A stretch of 45,017 nucleotides of DNA from Pseudonocardia sp. SCN 73-27 (GCA_001725415.1 MEGH01000043.1:1-45017), one strand, 5' to 3'; counted from the stretch's first letter, positions 34,889-44,685 are shown. A program made the numbers and translations. Notes: generated by a model not told the origin, from the letters alone.

Positions 34889-35230
34889 TCAGTTCTCCTG
34901 GTGATAAGCCTCGAGCACCTCGGCCGGGATGCGGCCGCGGTCCGAGACCTTCATCCCGCGCTTCCGGGCCCAATCCCGAATTGCCTGGTTCTGCTCGCGG
35001 TCGACGGACTGACGGCGATTCGACGGCGCCGAGCCGGCGGAGGCACGACGCCGGCCACCGGCACGCCGGGCGGCGGCGACATAGGACGCGAGCGCGTCCC
35101 GCAGCTTTCCGGCATTCGACTCGGACAAGTCGATCTCGTACGTCTTGCCGTCGATCCCGAACTCGACGGTCTCGTCCGCCGCCTTACCGTCCAGGTCGTC
35201 GATCAGTCTGATCTCACGGATCTGCGCCAC
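34889..35230 (-). CDS. lsr2: Lsr2 nucleoid-associated protein
   Basis: A 113-residue xenogeneic silencer. The N-terminal dimerisation/oligomerisation domain ([28 protein letters not shown]) is typical, including the YEIDLS turn. A basic linker ([12 protein letters not shown]) follows. The C-terminal DNA-binding domain ([29 protein letters not shown]) has the R-G-R AT-hook that enters the minor groove of AT-rich DNA. GTG 35230 is preceded by GGAGG at ideal distance; an ATG at 35245 lies in that ribosome-binding site. It may silence foreign DNA such as the element at the left end. Confidence 0.96.
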   Translation of the reverse strand: MAQIREIRLIDDLDGKAADETVEFGIDGKTYEIDLSESNAGKLRDALASYVAAARRAGGRRRASAGSAPSNRRQSVDREQNQAIRDWARKRGMKVSDRGRIPAEVLEAYHQEN

Positions 35231-35265
35231 CGCCGCAGCCTCCATTCTCGCAACACATGAGTTCC

Positions 35266-35322
35266 TGCAACTGTGGCGTCGCCACGAATGCGGACTCTAT
35301 CCGTATTGCAACTGCGGTGTCG
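35266..35322. repeat. direct repeat upstream of lsr2
   Basis: TGCAACTGTGGCGTCG (35266-35281) and TGCAACTGCGGTGTCG (35307-35322) are 16-mers with two differences, 41 bp apart (close to four helical turns), between lysS and lsr2. They may be sites for a regulator of lsr2. Confidence 0.4.
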
Positions 35323-35371
35323 AGCCGAGTCACCCGCCGCCGGAACGAAATGACGCTTCCGGCGACGAACG

Positions 35372-36874
35372 TCACTCCGACCGAACGAGCGGGAAGAGAA
35401 TTGTCTCCCGAATGCCGAGACCGGTGAGCGTCATCAGGAGCCTGTCGACGCCCATCCCCATGCCTCCGGTCGGCGGCATGCCGTACTCCATGGCCCGCAA
35501 GAAGTCCTCGTCGAGCTGCATGGCCTCGGGGTCGCCGGCCGCGGCCAGCAACGACTGCCTGTACAGCCTTTCCCGCTGTTCCACGGGATCGACGAGTTCG
35601 GAGTAGGCCGTGGCGAGCTCGGTCCCGAAAACGATGAGGTCCCACGCCTCCGCGAGTCGCGGATCGTCGCGATGCTGCCGGGTGAGTGGTCTGACCTCCA
35701 CCGGGTAGTCGCGGACGAACGTCGGCTCCACGAGGGTGTGCTCGACGAGCTTCTCGAACAGTTCCAGAACGATCTCGCCGGCCGACCAGGAATCCTTCAG
35801 CTCGACATCGTGATCGGCTGCGATCTTACGCAGCGTTTCGGCTGAGGTGTCGATCGTCACCTCTTGGTCCACGGCCTCCGCCACGGAGGCGTGAAGGGTG
35901 ACGTTGCGCCACGGCTTGCCCAGATCGTGTTCGGTTCCGTCGGCGTGCGTGACGGTCGTGGAACCGAAGACGGCGCGCGCACTTTCGAGGATGAGGTCCC
36001 GAACGAGATCCGCCATGTCGTCATAGGTCGCATACGCCTGGTAGGCCTCGAGCATCGCGAACTCCGGGGAGTGCGTGGAGTCGATCCCCTCGTTGCGGAA
36101 AACGCGATTCAGCTCGAAGACGCGCTCGATCCCGCCGACGACGGCGCGCTTCAGGAACAGCTCCGGCGCGATCCGCAGGTACAGATCCTGGCTCAGCGCA
36201 TTCGAGCGCGTGACGAACGGCCGGGCCGTGGCGCCGCCGTGCAGCACCTGCAGCATCGGCGTCTCGACCTCGATGTAGTCGCGCTCCTCGAACACGCGCC
36301 GCAGGGTGCGCAGGACCGTCGAGCGCGCCCGTACCATCTCGCGGGCCTTGGGCCGCACGATGAGGTCGACGTAGCGCTGCCGGACCCGCGTCTCCTCCGA
36401 CAGCTCGCGGTGCGCCACCGGGAGCGGCCGGACGGCCTTGGCCAGCATCCGCCACGACGTGGCCGACACCGACAGCTCGCCGCGGCGGCTGGTGATGACC
36501 TCACCCTCGACGAGGACGACGTCGCCCAGGTCGACCACGGCCTTCCAGCTCGCGAGCGCCTCCTCGCCGACGTTGGCCAGGCTGAGCATGGCCTGCAGCT
36601 CGGTACCGTCGCCCTCGCGCAGCGTCGCGAAGCACAGCTTGCCGGTGTTGCGCTGGAACATGACCCGCCCGGCGACGGCGACCTGGTCGCCTGTCGACGT
36701 GTCCGGCTCGAGGTCGGGGTGGGCGTCGCGGACCTCACGCAGCGTGTGGGTGCGGCCTGCCTCGACGGGATAGGGGTCGATGCCCTGCTCGAGCAGCTCC
36801 GCCCGCTTGGCCCGGCGCACCCGGAGCTGCTCGGGGAGGTCTGCGTCGGGGGGCGTGGAGTGCTCGTCGGTCAC
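35372..36874 (-). CDS. lysS: lysyl-tRNA synthetase, class II
   Basis: A 500-residue class II synthetase. The N-terminal OB-fold anticodon-binding domain contains [26 protein letters not shown]. Class II motif 1 is near [15 protein letters not shown], motif 2 is [30 protein letters not shown], and motif 3 is [24 protein letters not shown] 36874 is chosen over TTG 36883. There is no ribosome-binding site, but TAACCT lies 8 nt before the GTG, indicating a leaderless mRNA. It has no T-box. It is upstream of lsr2 in the same direction, the mycobacterial order. Confidence 0.97.
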   Translation of the reverse strand: MTDEHSTPPDADLPEQLRVRRAKRAELLEQGIDPYPVEAGRTHTLREVRDAHPDLEPDTSTGDQVAVAGRVMFQRNTGKLCFATLREGDGTELQAMLSLANVGEEALASWKAVVDLGDVVLVEGEVITSRRGELSVSATSWRMLAKAVRPLPVAHRELSEETRVRQRYVDLIVRPKAREMVRARSTVLRTLRRVFEERDYIEVETPMLQVLHGGATARPFVTRSNALSQDLYLRIAPELFLKRAVVGGIERVFELNRVFRNEGIDSTHSPEFAMLEAYQAYATYDDMADLVRDLILESARAVFGSTTVTHADGTEHDLGKPWRNVTLHASVAEAVDQEVTIDTSAETLRKIAADHDVELKDSWSAGEIVLELFEKLVEHTLVEPTFVRDYPVEVRPLTRQHRDDPRLAEAWDLIVFGTELATAYSELVDPVEQRERLYRQSLLAAAGDPEAMQLDEDFLRAMEYGMPPTGGMGMGVDRLLMTLTGLGIRETILFPLVRSE

Positions 36875-36951
36875 GCCGAGCAAGGTTAGTTGCGTGCCCG
36901 CGGCGTCCCGTCATCGGTGCACGTACAACCGGGTCGACGACAAAGTCCGCG

Positions 36952-37002
36952 CGCAACCTCATTGCCGTCCTTCGCTCTCCTCGGAACAGCAATGAGGTTG
37001 CG
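36952..37002. terminator. large palindrome between coaX and lysS
   Basis: CGCAACCTCATTGC (36952-36965) and GCAATGAGGTTGCG (36989-37002) are perfect 14-bp arms around a 23-nt loop. GACAA (36938) and TTGTC (37012) extend it imperfectly to about 75 bp. It follows the coaX stop and precedes lysS, so it may end the pantothenate operon, or be a mobile palindromic repeat. Confidence 0.6.
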
Positions 37003-37066
37003 GGCCGTTGTCAGCGCACGGCCGATCGCGCGCTCGTGTCAGCGTCTCCGGGTCAGCGCCCCTGTG

Positions 37067-37903
37067 TCAGCGCGCGGCAGCGCCGGCCGCCGCGTGCACG
37101 TTGCGCAGGTAGGTCAGGCGCAGGCCCAGCAGCGTGAGGTCGGGGACGAACTCGGTGATCGTGCGCGACACCCCGTCCATGAGTGGGGCGAGCCCACCGG
37201 TCGCGAGGACGGTCACCGGGCCGGCCTTGGGGCCCATCTCGGCGACGATCGCGTCGACCAGCCCGTCGACCTGCCCCGCGAACCCGAAGATCACCCCGGA
37301 CTGCAGGCACTCGACGGTGTTCTTGCCGATCACCGAGCGCGGCCGCACCAGCTCGACGGTCCGCAGCGCCGCGGCCCGCGTCGCGAGGGCCTCCATGGAG
37401 ATCTCGATCCCGGGCGCCAGCGCGCCACCGAGGAACTCCCCGCGCGCGGAGACGACGTCGATGTTGGTCGACGTCCCGAAGTCCACGACGACGCACGCCG
37501 TACCGAAGATGCGGTGCGCCGCGAGGGTGTTGACGACGCGGTCGGCGCCCACCTCGCGTGGGTTGTCGACGAGCAGCGGCACCCCGGTGCGGACGCCCGG
37601 CCCGACGACGACCGTCGGCATCTGTTCGGCACGGCGGTCGAGCATGAGGCGTAGCTCGCGCAGCAGCGACGGAACCGTCGACAGGGCGGCGATCCCGGTG
37701 ACGTCGGCGGCCCGCGCGCCGAGCAGGCCGTTGATCGCGACCTCCAGCTCGTCGGCGGTCATCCGGGCGTCGGTGCGCATCCGCCAGTCACGGACGAGCG
37801 TCGGCCGTGGGTCGGGCTCGGCGCCGTCGTCGGCGGGTGAGGGGGTGTCGCGGTAGAGGCCCAGTGCGATCTGGGTGTTGCCGACGTCGATGCAGAGCAG
37901 CAC
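37067..37903 (-). CDS. coaX: type III pantothenate kinase
   Basis: A 278-residue ASKHA-fold kinase that phosphorylates pantothenate, the first step of CoA synthesis. The N-terminal phosphate loop is LLCIDVGNTQIALGLY. Family motifs VGADRVVNTLAAH and VVDFGTSTNIDVVSARGEFLGGALAPGIEIS and a late VLATGGLAPLM are all present. The Asp of VGADR is a catalytic residue in the family. Its GTG follows the panD stop by 5 bp, so it is the last gene of DUF2520-panC-panD-coaX. Unlike CoaA, this type is not feedback-inhibited by CoA. Confidence 0.96.
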   Translation of the reverse strand: MLLCIDVGNTQIALGLYRDTPSPADDGAEPDPRPTLVRDWRMRTDARMTADELEVAINGLLGARAADVTGIAALSTVPSLLRELRLMLDRRAEQMPTVVVGPGVRTGVPLLVDNPREVGADRVVNTLAAHRIFGTACVVVDFGTSTNIDVVSARGEFLGGALAPGIEISMEALATRAAALRTVELVRPRSVIGKNTVECLQSGVIFGFAGQVDGLVDAIVAEMGPKAGPVTVLATGGLAPLMDGVSRTITEFVPDLTLLGLRLTYLRNVHAAAGAAAR

Positions 37904-37908
37904 CGGCG

Positions 37909-38334
37909 TCAGGCCGACCGCATGCGTGTGACCGAGCCCGATGTCAGACCCGATCCGGCCGGGGCGTGCCCGGGGTCGTCGCCGACCTCGACGACCCGGT
38001 TGTCGGCGTCGACGAACACGACGCGCGGGTCGTAGGCGGCGATCTCGACCTCGTCGAACTGGCCGTACGAGATGAGGATGACGAGGTCGCCGGGGTGGAC
38101 GAGGTGGGCGGCGGCGCCGTTGATGCCGATGACGCCGGAGCCGCGCTCGCCGGGAATGACGTAGGTCTCGAGGCGGGCGCCGTTGGTGATGTCGACGATC
38201 GCGACCTGCTCGCCCTCGAGCAGGTCGGCGGCCTCCATGAGGTCGAGGTCGACGGTGACCGAGCCGACGTAGTGCAGGTCGGCCTGGGTGACCGTCGCAC
38301 GGTGGATCTTGGACTTCATCATCGTGCGGAACAC
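37909..38334 (-). CDS. panD: aspartate 1-decarboxylase
   Basis: A 141-residue pyruvoyl enzyme that makes beta-alanine from aspartate. The self-cleavage site Gly-Ser is in HYVGSVTVD. The flanking [14 protein letters not shown] and [23 protein letters not shown] are conserved. GTG 38334 follows GGAGG exactly; the longer frame upstream overlaps panC and is not used. The C-terminal tail (after [10 protein letters not shown]) is about 20 residues long and rich in Gly and Ser. It lies 13 bp downstream of panC, so beta-alanine and its ligase are made together. Confidence 0.97.
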   Translation of the reverse strand: MFRTMMKSKIHRATVTQADLHYVGSVTVDLDLMEAADLLEGEQVAIVDITNGARLETYVIPGERGSGVIGINGAAAHLVHPGDLVILISYGQFDEVEIAAYDPRVVFVDADNRVVEVGDDPGHAPAGSGLTSGSVTRMRSA

Positions 38335-38347
38335 GGTGGCCTCCGGC

Positions 38348-39232
38348 TCAGAGCTGGACGGGGACGTTGTCGATGAGGCGGGTGGTGCCGATGCGGGCGG
38401 CGACGAGCAGCCGCGCACGGCCGGCCGCCGGGGTGGGGCCGAGCTCGGGGTCGCGCAGCTCCAGGTACTCGACGTCGAACTGCGGTTCGGCGGCGAGGAC
38501 CTCGCGGGCGCGGGTGAGGACGGCCTCGGCGCCGCGGGCCGACACCGACGCGCCCTCCTTCAGCGCGCGTTGCAGGGTGGGGGCGGCGGCGCGCTGCTCG
38601 TCGGACAGGTAGACGTTGCGCGACGACAGGGCGAGCCCGTCGGCCTCGCGGACCGTCGGGACGCCGACGATGGAGAGCGGGAAGTTGAGATCGCGCACCA
38701 TCTTCTGCAGCAGCACGAGCTGCTGGTAGTCCTTCTCGCCGAACAGCGCGACCTCGGGCGCGACGATCTGGAACAGCTTGCCGACGACGGTCAGCACGCC
38801 CTCGAAGTGGCCCGGACGGACCGCGCCCTCGAGCTCGCCGGCGAGCGGGCCCGGCACGATCCGGGTCTGCGCGCCGGGCGGGTACATGTCGTCCACCGAC
38901 GGGACGAACGCCAGCTCGACGCCCTCCTCGCGCAGCACCTCGAGGTCGGCCTCCAACGGCCGCGGGTAGCGCGACAGGTCCTCGGTGGGCCCGAACTGCA
39001 GCGGGTTCACGAAGATCGACACGGCGGTGACGGTCGAGCCCGGGAGCAGCCGGGCGTGCCGGATCAGCTCCCGGTGGCCCTCGTGGAGGGCGCCCATCGT
39101 CGGTACCAGTGCGACCTTCCGGCCGGCACCGCGCAGCGCGCGGCTGACGGCATTCACGTCGGCGGGGACGCGGTGCACGGTGAGCTCACCGGCCCGGTAC
39201 CCGCCCGCGGTCCGGGCGGCAGCGGCGGTCAT
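38348..39232 (-). CDS. panC: pantothenate synthetase
   Basis: A 294-residue ligase that joins pantoate and beta-alanine with ATP. Motifs are [17 protein letters not shown] (HIGH-like, nucleotide-binding), [40 protein letters not shown] and ALSSRNVYL (KMSKS-equivalent region). The ATG at 39232 overlaps the stop of the DUF2520 gene by 4 bp. A short Ala-rich leader precedes the core. panB is not in the window. Confidence 0.97.
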   Translation of the reverse strand: MTAAAARTAGGYRAGELTVHRVPADVNAVSRALRGAGRKVALVPTMGALHEGHRELIRHARLLPGSTVTAVSIFVNPLQFGPTEDLSRYPRPLEADLEVLREEGVELAFVPSVDDMYPPGAQTRIVPGPLAGELEGAVRPGHFEGVLTVVGKLFQIVAPEVALFGEKDYQQLVLLQKMVRDLNFPLSIVGVPTVREADGLALSSRNVYLSDEQRAAAPTLQRALKEGASVSARGAEAVLTRAREVLAAEPQFDVEYLELRDPELGPTPAAGRARLLVAARIGTTRLIDNVPVQL

Positions 39233-40122
39233 GAGTCCTCCCGGAGGGTGGTGAGCACGTCGGCGGCGGCCTGTTCGGGCAGGAGCCCGGCGGCCAGGGC
39301 CCGGCGGGCGGTGCGCCCGGCGAAAGTGCGGTAGGTGCGCGCGATGTCGGGGTCGGCGGCCTCGAGCACACGCAGGTGGGTGGCAACGGTGCCGGCGTCG
39401 CCGCGCGCGACGGGGCCGGTGAGGGCGCGGTCGCCGTGGCGCAGCGCGTTGTCCAGCGCCGCCGACAGCAGCGGGCCGAGCAGCCGTTCCGCGGGCTCGA
39501 TGCCCGCCTTGGCGAGCAGGTCGGCGGCGTCGCGCACGAGCGTGACCAGGTGGTTCGCGCCGTGGGCGAGCGCTGCGTGGTAGAGCGGGCGGATCGCCTC
39601 CGGCACCCGGACCGGTTCGGCCGTCATCTCCACGACCAGCGCCTCGCCGACGCTCCAGGCTGCCTCGTCGGGCTCGGGGGCGGTGACGCCGAAGCAGCAC
39701 GACGTCAGGCGCTGCACGTCCTCGGCGCGGCCGGTGAACGTCATGGCCGGGTGCAGCGCGAGCGGCAGCACCCCGTACTCGACGGCCGGGTCGAGAACCG
39801 CGACACCGTGCGCACCCGAGGTGTGGACGACGATCTGGCCCGCCCGGAACGACCCTGCGACGGCGAGGCCGCGGACCAGTCCCGGCAGGACGTCGTCGGG
39901 GACGGCGAGCAGGGCCAGGTCGGCACCGGCGACCACCTCGTCGGGCGGCAGCAACGGCACGCCGGGCAGCAGCATCTCGGCGCGCTGGACCGACGCGCGG
40001 GAGACCCCGGACGTGGCGGCGACGTGGTGTCCCGCGGCTGCCAGGGCAGCACCGATCACGGAACCCACCCGGCCCGCGGAGACCACTCCGACGGCGAGCC
40101 GCGCAGGCCTGCCTGCACTCAT
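39229..40122 (-). CDS. DUF2520 Rossmann-fold protein (putative oxidoreductase)
   Basis: A 297-residue protein. A Rossmann nucleotide-binding start (LAVGVVSAGRVGSVIGAALAAAGHHVAA) is followed by a region like NADP reductases (LLAVPDDVLPGLVRGLA ... VVHTSGAHG). The helical C-terminal DUF2520 domain (YHAALAHGANHLVTLVRDAADLLAKAG) resembles the dimerisation domain of pyrroline-carboxylate reductase-like enzymes. It always accompanies panC in mycobacteria (Rv3603c) and might be a ketopantoate reductase substitute, though this is not proven. ATG 40122 follows AAGGAG. It begins the panC-panD-coaX operon. Confidence 0.88.
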   Translation of the reverse strand: MSAGRPARLAVGVVSAGRVGSVIGAALAAAGHHVAATSGVSRASVQRAEMLLPGVPLLPPDEVVAGADLALLAVPDDVLPGLVRGLAVAGSFRAGQIVVHTSGAHGVAVLDPAVEYGVLPLALHPAMTFTGRAEDVQRLTSCCFGVTAPEPDEAAWSVGEALVVEMTAEPVRVPEAIRPLYHAALAHGANHLVTLVRDAADLLAKAGIEPAERLLGPLLSAALDNALRHGDRALTGPVARGDAGTVATHLRVLEAADPDIARTYRTFAGRTARRALAAGLLPEQAAADVLTTLREDS

Positions 40123-40335
40123 CACCTGCTCCTTGCCCGTTCCAGTCCCGTGTCGGGTACCGGACGAGGTGTCGGCCACTGCTGACGACGAGCACAGGTT
40201 AGACGGACGGATTCTCCGCGGGTGGGGCCGCGTGAGCTGCTTCACCAGCGGCGTACGCCACGTCCGTCGATCACCGGCACGTCAGGGGTCGTGAGTGGCA
40301 ATAGTCGCTATAGCCACTATTGCCACTCACAGGGT
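40123..40335. promoter_or_regulatory. DUF2520-panC operon promoter region
   Basis: 213 bp between the prsW-like stop and the DUF2520 start. It contains the 40-bp palindrome copy B at its far end. I see no confident -35/-10 pair. Confidence 0.3.
40291..40330. repeat. 40-bp palindrome, copy B
   Basis: The same palindrome as at 28424-28463, with GTGAGTGGCAATAGTCGCTA as the left arm and one mismatch to the right arm. It lies 5 bp after the stop of the PrsW-like gene. Both copies share the GGTC prefix. It probably terminates the PrsW-like gene's transcript. Confidence 0.85.
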
Positions 40336-41751
40336 CTAGGGACGGCGCGGGGGCGGCGGGGGGCGATGGCCGGGCGGAGGCGGGCCGTACCCCGGGGGTG
40401 GGCCGTAGCCGGGCGGCGGGGGGCCGGGGCGCGGGGCCGGCGGCACGTTCATCGGGCGCGGCCGGGGCGGGCCGACCGGTCCCGGGGCGTGCGGGGCCGT
40501 CGGCGGGCGGGGCACCACGAGCCTGCCCGCGGGCCCCGGCGGCGCGGACATGACCGTCGGCGGCTCCCAGCCGGGCGGGGGCTGCTGCTTCCAGGCCGCA
40601 CTCAGCGCGTCGGGCATGCCGAGGGCCTTGGCGCGGGACTTCTTGAGCAGGAGCAGCATCTCGTCGTGTCGCTGCTGGGCGCTGTCGCGCACCGCGCCGC
40701 GGGCGATGCGGGCGCGCATGAACGCCATCTCCGTGACGGCCGCCTGGTACTCGGCGACAGCCTTGGCGGCCTGCGGGCCGGAGCGGCTGCGCACCGCGCG
40801 CCGCCAGCCGCGGCGGCCGGCGAGGCTTGCCAGCAGCTCGACCTCGCTCTGCGCGATCCAGCCCGCCGCGGCGAACCCGGGCAGCTGCTCGGCGACCGTG
40901 CGCTGCTCGCGGCGTCGCTGCCAGACGACGAGGACGACCATCCCGATGAACAGCGGCACCATGACGGCGACGTAGATCGTGATGAACGTGGAGCTGCCGC
41001 CCAGGGTGGCCGAGCCGTTCCACAGGGCGTGCAGCGCGACCGCGCACAGGTAGCCGCACAGCACCCAGCCGATGCGGGCCGCGACCGACCGCGACGCCGC
41101 AGCCAGCCCGACCCCGATACCGATCATGGCCGTGAAGAGCGGATGCGCGAACGGGGAGAACACGCCGCGCAGCACGAGCACGGTGAGCACGCTGCTCTGG
41201 GTGCCCATCCCCTCGGCGAAGGCCCGTCCGATGTAGAGGATGTTCTCGGTGAACGCGAACCCGGCGGCGACGAGCCCGGCGTAGACGATCCCGTCGACGA
41301 TGCCGTCGATCTCGCGGCGCATGAACACCAGCAGCCCGACGAGGAACAGGCCCTTCATGGCCTCCTCGACGAACGGCGCGATCATGGTGGCGCCCAACAG
41401 GTCGCCGCTGCCCTTGCCGAGCAGCCCGTCGGCGGCGACGGCCGCACTGCTGTTGATCAGCAGCGCCGACAGGGCCGCGAAGCCTGCGCCCCACAGGAAC
41501 GCGAGCAGCAGCAGCCGCGGCGGTTCGGGCTCCCAGCGGTCGATCCACAGGAACGTCGCGACGACCGGGCCGACCGGCAGCAGCGCGCAGACGGCGCCCA
41601 GGATCACCGGGCCGACACCGATCGTCGATCCCAGGATGCCGATGACGACGAGCCCGCAGATCGCGAGGACGACGAGGCCGATGATCGGCGCGAGGACCAC
41701 CCGGCGGTGCCGGGTCCGGGTCGGGATCGCGACAGTGTGGGCCTGCGTCAT
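40336..41751 (-). CDS. PrsW-family membrane protease with proline-rich tail
   Basis: A 471-residue protein. About eight membrane helices fill residues 20-290. PrsW signatures are present: EE-x-x-K (APFVEEAMKG), F-x-x-x-E-N (FAFTENILY), and His in SPFAHPLFTAMIG and LHALWN; these form the metal or acid site of the CAAX-protease-like (glutamic-type) superfamily. Residues about 300-400 are a soluble helical segment. The tail (about 400-471) is Pro/Gly/Tyr-rich and cytoplasmic. PrsW of Bacillus cleaves an anti-sigma factor, but no anti-sigma gene is adjacent here. The start has no ribosome-binding site, and TAGGCT lies 8 nt upstream. Confidence 0.85.
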   Translation of the reverse strand: MTQAHTVAIPTRTRHRRVVLAPIIGLVVLAICGLVVIGILGSTIGVGPVILGAVCALLPVGPVVATFLWIDRWEPEPPRLLLLAFLWGAGFAALSALLINSSAAVAADGLLGKGSGDLLGATMIAPFVEEAMKGLFLVGLLVFMRREIDGIVDGIVYAGLVAAGFAFTENILYIGRAFAEGMGTQSSVLTVLVLRGVFSPFAHPLFTAMIGIGVGLAAASRSVAARIGWVLCGYLCAVALHALWNGSATLGGSSTFITIYVAVMVPLFIGMVVLVVWQRRREQRTVAEQLPGFAAAGWIAQSEVELLASLAGRRGWRRAVRSRSGPQAAKAVAEYQAAVTEMAFMRARIARGAVRDSAQQRHDEMLLLLKKSRAKALGMPDALSAAWKQQPPPGWEPPTVMSAPPGPAGRLVVPRPPTAPHAPGPVGPPRPRPMNVPPAPRPGPPPPGYGPPPGYGPPPPGHRPPPPPRRP

Positions 41752-41794
41752 GGGCCCTCAGCCTACGGGGCGCCGCCGTGCGGAGGATCAGGTG

Positions 41795-42292
41795 TCAGCG
41801 ACCGGGGTACGCGCCACCCGATCCGGTGGGGCCCCGGTCGGGCCCGTCGGCGCCGGGGTCGTCGGGGGTGCGGCAACAGCGTTCGAGCCACAGCCCGCCA
41901 CCCAGCAGTACGAGGGCCGAGACGATGCCGACGGCGGCGGCGCGGGCGTCGGATCCCGCGGCGTCGACGTCGCCCACGTCGGGCAGCACGAACACGAGCA
42001 GGCCGAGCCACAGGCCGGCGACGACCGCGCCTCCCATCGCCGACGCCTGCGCGACGACGACGGCGCGGGCCGCGACCAGCGGCTCCACCGGCTTCGTGCC
42101 GGGGCGGCGCTGGATGCGGGCGCGCAGCATCGTCCCGGCGATGATCTCCGCGGCGCCGAGGACGGCGAGGGTGATGCCGGCGAGCAGCGGGAACGTCGGC
42201 AGCGAGCCGTAGGTGAGCCGGACGATCAGGTGGGCGACGATCGCCGCGACCGACCCGGCAACGACGAGGTCGCGCACGCGGACCGGTTTCAC
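41795..42292 (-). CDS. DUF3180 membrane protein
   Basis: A 165-residue protein with four hydrophobic segments (about residues 8-25, 35-55, 78-100 and 115-138) and a polar Asp/Gly-rich tail. This size and layout, and its place right after folK with a 4-bp overlap, fit DUF3180, which is common in actinobacterial folate operons (Rv3605c in M. tuberculosis). It has no catalytic motif. Function unknown; a link to folate uptake or the envelope is only guesswork. Confidence 0.85.
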   Translation of the reverse strand: MKPVRVRDLVVAGSVAAIVAHLIVRLTYGSLPTFPLLAGITLAVLGAAEIIAGTMLRARIQRRPGTKPVEPLVAARAVVVAQASAMGGAVVAGLWLGLLVFVLPDVGDVDAAGSDARAAAVGIVSALVLLGGGLWLERCCRTPDDPGADGPDRGPTGSGGAYPGR

Positions 42293-42810
42293 GGGGTCGC
42301 CCCGACCGTCAGCGGCAGGTCGTCACGGCGGCGCATCGCGGCCGCGTCGTCGGGCGGCAGGGCGGCGAGCAGCTCCCGGACGGGGCCGCGCCCGGCGAGG
42401 ACCGCGTCGGGGTCGACGTCGAGCCACGGGACCAGCACCGTCGCCCGCTCCGGAGTGCCGGGGTGGGGCAGCAACAGCTCGGGGTCGTCGCTGCGGACGT
42501 CGCGGCCGTCGTCGAACACCGCGACCACGTCGACGTCGAGCGTCCGCGGCCCCCAGTGCTCCTCGCGGACGCGGTGGGCGGCCTGCTCCAGGCGCTGCCC
42601 GCGGCGCAGCCACGCCCACGCGTCGGCGGCCGGGTCGTCGACGACGATCACCGCGTTGAGGAAGTCGGGCTGCTCCACCCCTCCCCAGGGCTCCGTCTCG
42701 TAGACGGGCGAGGCGGCGACGAGCACGTCGGCCATGTCGGCGACGACCGCGCGCAGGTGCGCGATCCGGTCCCCGAGGTTGGACCCGAGGCTCAGCACGG
42801 CACGGGTCAT
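42289..42810 (-). CDS. folK: HPPK: 2-amino-4-hydroxy-6-hydroxymethyldihydropteridine pyrophosphokinase
   Basis: A 173-residue kinase that pyrophosphorylates hydroxymethyldihydropterin. Motifs are [10 protein letters not shown] at the start, [21 protein letters not shown] (pterin loop), and [15 protein letters not shown], whose two Asp bind magnesium, then [21 protein letters not shown]. The ATG overlaps folB by 4 bp and its own stop overlaps the DUF3180 gene, so it is tightly coupled. Confidence 0.97.
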   Translation of the reverse strand: MTRAVLSLGSNLGDRIAHLRAVVADMADVLVAASPVYETEPWGGVEQPDFLNAVIVVDDPAADAWAWLRRGQRLEQAAHRVREEHWGPRTLDVDVVAVFDDGRDVRSDDPELLLPHPGTPERATVLVPWLDVDPDAVLAGRGPVRELLAALPPDDAAAMRRRDDLPLTVGATP

Positions 42811-43205
42811 GCCGGGACGATCCGGCCGCGGGCGTTGTGTGCCTTGCGCGAGCGCCGCGCCACGACCGCGACGTCGGCGAACTCCAACGGGATGGGTGCC
42901 TGCGGCTTGTGGATGGTCACCTCGACGGCCTGCAGCCGGGCGTCGAAGTCCATGAGGTCGTCGGCGACCCGGGCGGAGACGGTCTCGATGAGGTCGCAGG
43001 CCTCGCCGCCGACGATCGCCGCGGCCCGCTGCGCGAGCGCGCCGTAGTCGAGGGTGTCGGTCAGGTCGTCGGACGCGGCAGCCGGCGCCAGGTCGATCCA
43101 GGCGGTCACGTCGACGACGAAGTCCTGGCCGTCGCGGCGTTCGTGGTCGAACACGCCGTGGTTGCCGCGGACCCGCAGGCCGCGCAGCTCGATACGGTCA
43201 GTCAC
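42807..43205 (-). CDS. folB: dihydroneopterin aldolase
   Basis: A 132-residue enzyme (mycobacterial type) that cleaves dihydroneopterin to hydroxymethyldihydropterin and glycolaldehyde. The start is a GTG overlapping the folP stop (GTGA). Motifs: [19 protein letters not shown] (active-site region), [28 protein letters not shown] (with the catalytic Glu) and [21 protein letters not shown] (with the catalytic Lys). The protein ends in a short basic tail. Confidence 0.96.
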   Translation of the reverse strand: MTDRIELRGLRVRGNHGVFDHERRDGQDFVVDVTAWIDLAPAAASDDLTDTLDYGALAQRAAAIVGGEACDLIETVSARVADDLMDFDARLQAVEVTIHKPQAPIPLEFADVAVVARRSRKAHNARGRIVPA

Positions 43206-44065
43206 CGGTTCGTCCTTCCCGCGCGGTCGGGTGCCGCGCCGAGCCGCCACGCGCACGCGACGGCGATCGCGTCGGCCGACGACGCGACGTCGTGAACCCG
43301 CACGCCCCATGCCCCGGCCTGTGCCGCGAGCGCGGTGACGGCGGCACCGGCCGTCTCGCGGCCGTCGGGCGGGCGGACGCCGGCGTCGTCGGCCAGCAGC
43401 GATCCCAGGAACCGCTTGCGTGAGGCCCCGACCAGGACCGGGAAGCCCAGGTCGACGAACACGTCGAGGCGGCGCAGCAGCGCCCAGTTGTGGTCGGCGG
43501 TCTTGGCGAACCCCAGGCCGGGGTCGAGCACGATCCGCGACGGGTCGACCCCGGCGAGCACGGCGGCGTCGACGCGGGCGACCAGCTCGTCGCGCACCTC
43601 GGTGACGACGTCGGCGTAGGACGCGAGATCGGCCATCCGGTCGCTGTGGCCGCGCCAGTGCATGAGGATCCACGGCACCCGGGCCTGCGCGACGACGGCG
43701 GCCATCCGCGGGTCGGCCAGCCCACCGGAGACGTCGTTGACGACGACCGCGCCCGACTCCAGTGCCGCCTCGGCGACGTCGGCGCGGGTGGTGTCGATGC
43801 TGACGGGCACTCCCGCGGCGGTGAGGGCGCGGATCGCGGGCAGCACCCGGGCGCGTTCCTCGTCGGCGTCGACCCGGTGCGCGCCGGGCCGCGTGGACTC
43901 CCCGCCGATGTCGACGAGGTCGGCGCCCGCCTCGCGCAGCGCCACCCCGTGGGCGACGGCGGCGTCGGAGTCGAGGAAGCGGCCGCCGTCCGAGAACGAG
44001 TCCGGGGTGACGTTGAGGATGCCCAGGACCGCGCACCGGCCGGGCCGCGGCAGGTCGCGCGCCAC
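43202..44065 (-). CDS. folP: dihydropteroate synthase
   Basis: A 287-residue TIM-barrel enzyme that joins hydroxymethyldihydropterin diphosphate to p-aminobenzoate; it is the sulfonamide target. Motifs: [73 protein letters not shown] and GASRKRFLG. It is the classical, active form. GTG 44065 starts 3 bp after the folE stop. Confidence 0.97.
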   Translation of the reverse strand: MARDLPRPGRCAVLGILNVTPDSFSDGGRFLDSDAAVAHGVALREAGADLVDIGGESTRPGAHRVDADEERARVLPAIRALTAAGVPVSIDTTRADVAEAALESGAVVVNDVSGGLADPRMAAVVAQARVPWILMHWRGHSDRMADLASYADVVTEVRDELVARVDAAVLAGVDPSRIVLDPGLGFAKTADHNWALLRRLDVFVDLGFPVLVGASRKRFLGSLLADDAGVRPPDGRETAGAAVTALAAQAGAWGVRVHDVASSADAIAVACAWRLGAAPDRAGRTNR

Positions 44066-44068
44066 GGG

Positions 44069-44683
44069 TCAGCCTTCCCGGATCAGCGACAGCGCTTCGG
44101 CCCGGGACGTCGACGACGTCGCGAAGATCCCACGGACGGCCGACGTCGTCGTCCGCGCCCCGGGCTTGCGGACACCCCGCATCGCCATGCACAGGTGCTC
44201 GGCGTCCATCACGACGATCACGCCGCGCGGCTCGAGCTTGCGCACGAGCGCGTCGGCGACCTGCCCGGTGAGCCGCTCCTGCACCTGCGGGCGACGCGCG
44301 TAGTTGTCGACGACCCGGGCGATCTTGGACAGGCCGGTGACGCGGCCGGTGACGTTCGGGATGTACCCGACGTGCGCGACACCGTGGAACGGCACCAGGT
44401 GGTGCTCGCAGGTCGAGAACAGCGGGATGTCACGGACCAGGATGAGCTCCTGGTGCTGCTCGTCGAACGTCTTGTCCAGCACCGAGTCCGGATCGGTGTA
44501 GAGGCCCGCGAACAGCTCGCCGTAGGCGCGCGCGACCCGGGCGGGGGTCTCGCGCAGCCCCTCGCGCTCCGGGTCCTCGCCGACGGCGATCAGCAGCTCG
44601 CGGACCGCCGCCTCGGCACGGGCGTGGTCGATGCCGCGGTGCCCGTTGGTGCTCGCCTGGGCATTCGCGGAGGTGGAGGTCAC
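44069..44683 (-). CDS. folE: GTP cyclohydrolase I
   Basis: A 204-residue enzyme that converts GTP to dihydroneopterin triphosphate. Zinc ligands are in [21 protein letters not shown] (Cys and His) and the Cys of [10 protein letters not shown]. It also carries [27 protein letters not shown] and SAVRGIF. A 15-residue polar leader comes before the core. GTG 44683 follows GGGAG; the frame upstream is a shadow. It begins 2 bp after the ftsH stop and is followed by folP-folB-folK-DUF3180, making one operon with ftsH. Confidence 0.97.
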   Translation of the reverse strand: MTSTSANAQASTNGHRGIDHARAEAAVRELLIAVGEDPEREGLRETPARVARAYGELFAGLYTDPDSVLDKTFDEQHQELILVRDIPLFSTCEHHLVPFHGVAHVGYIPNVTGRVTGLSKIARVVDNYARRPQVQERLTGQVADALVRKLEPRGVIVVMDAEHLCMAMRGVRKPGARTTTSAVRGIFATSSTSRAEALSLIREG

Positions 44684-44685
44684 GG

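Noticed and set aside
36875-37066. T-box riboswitch before lysS
   Set aside because: No T-box sequence or specifier loop, and the gene appears leaderless.
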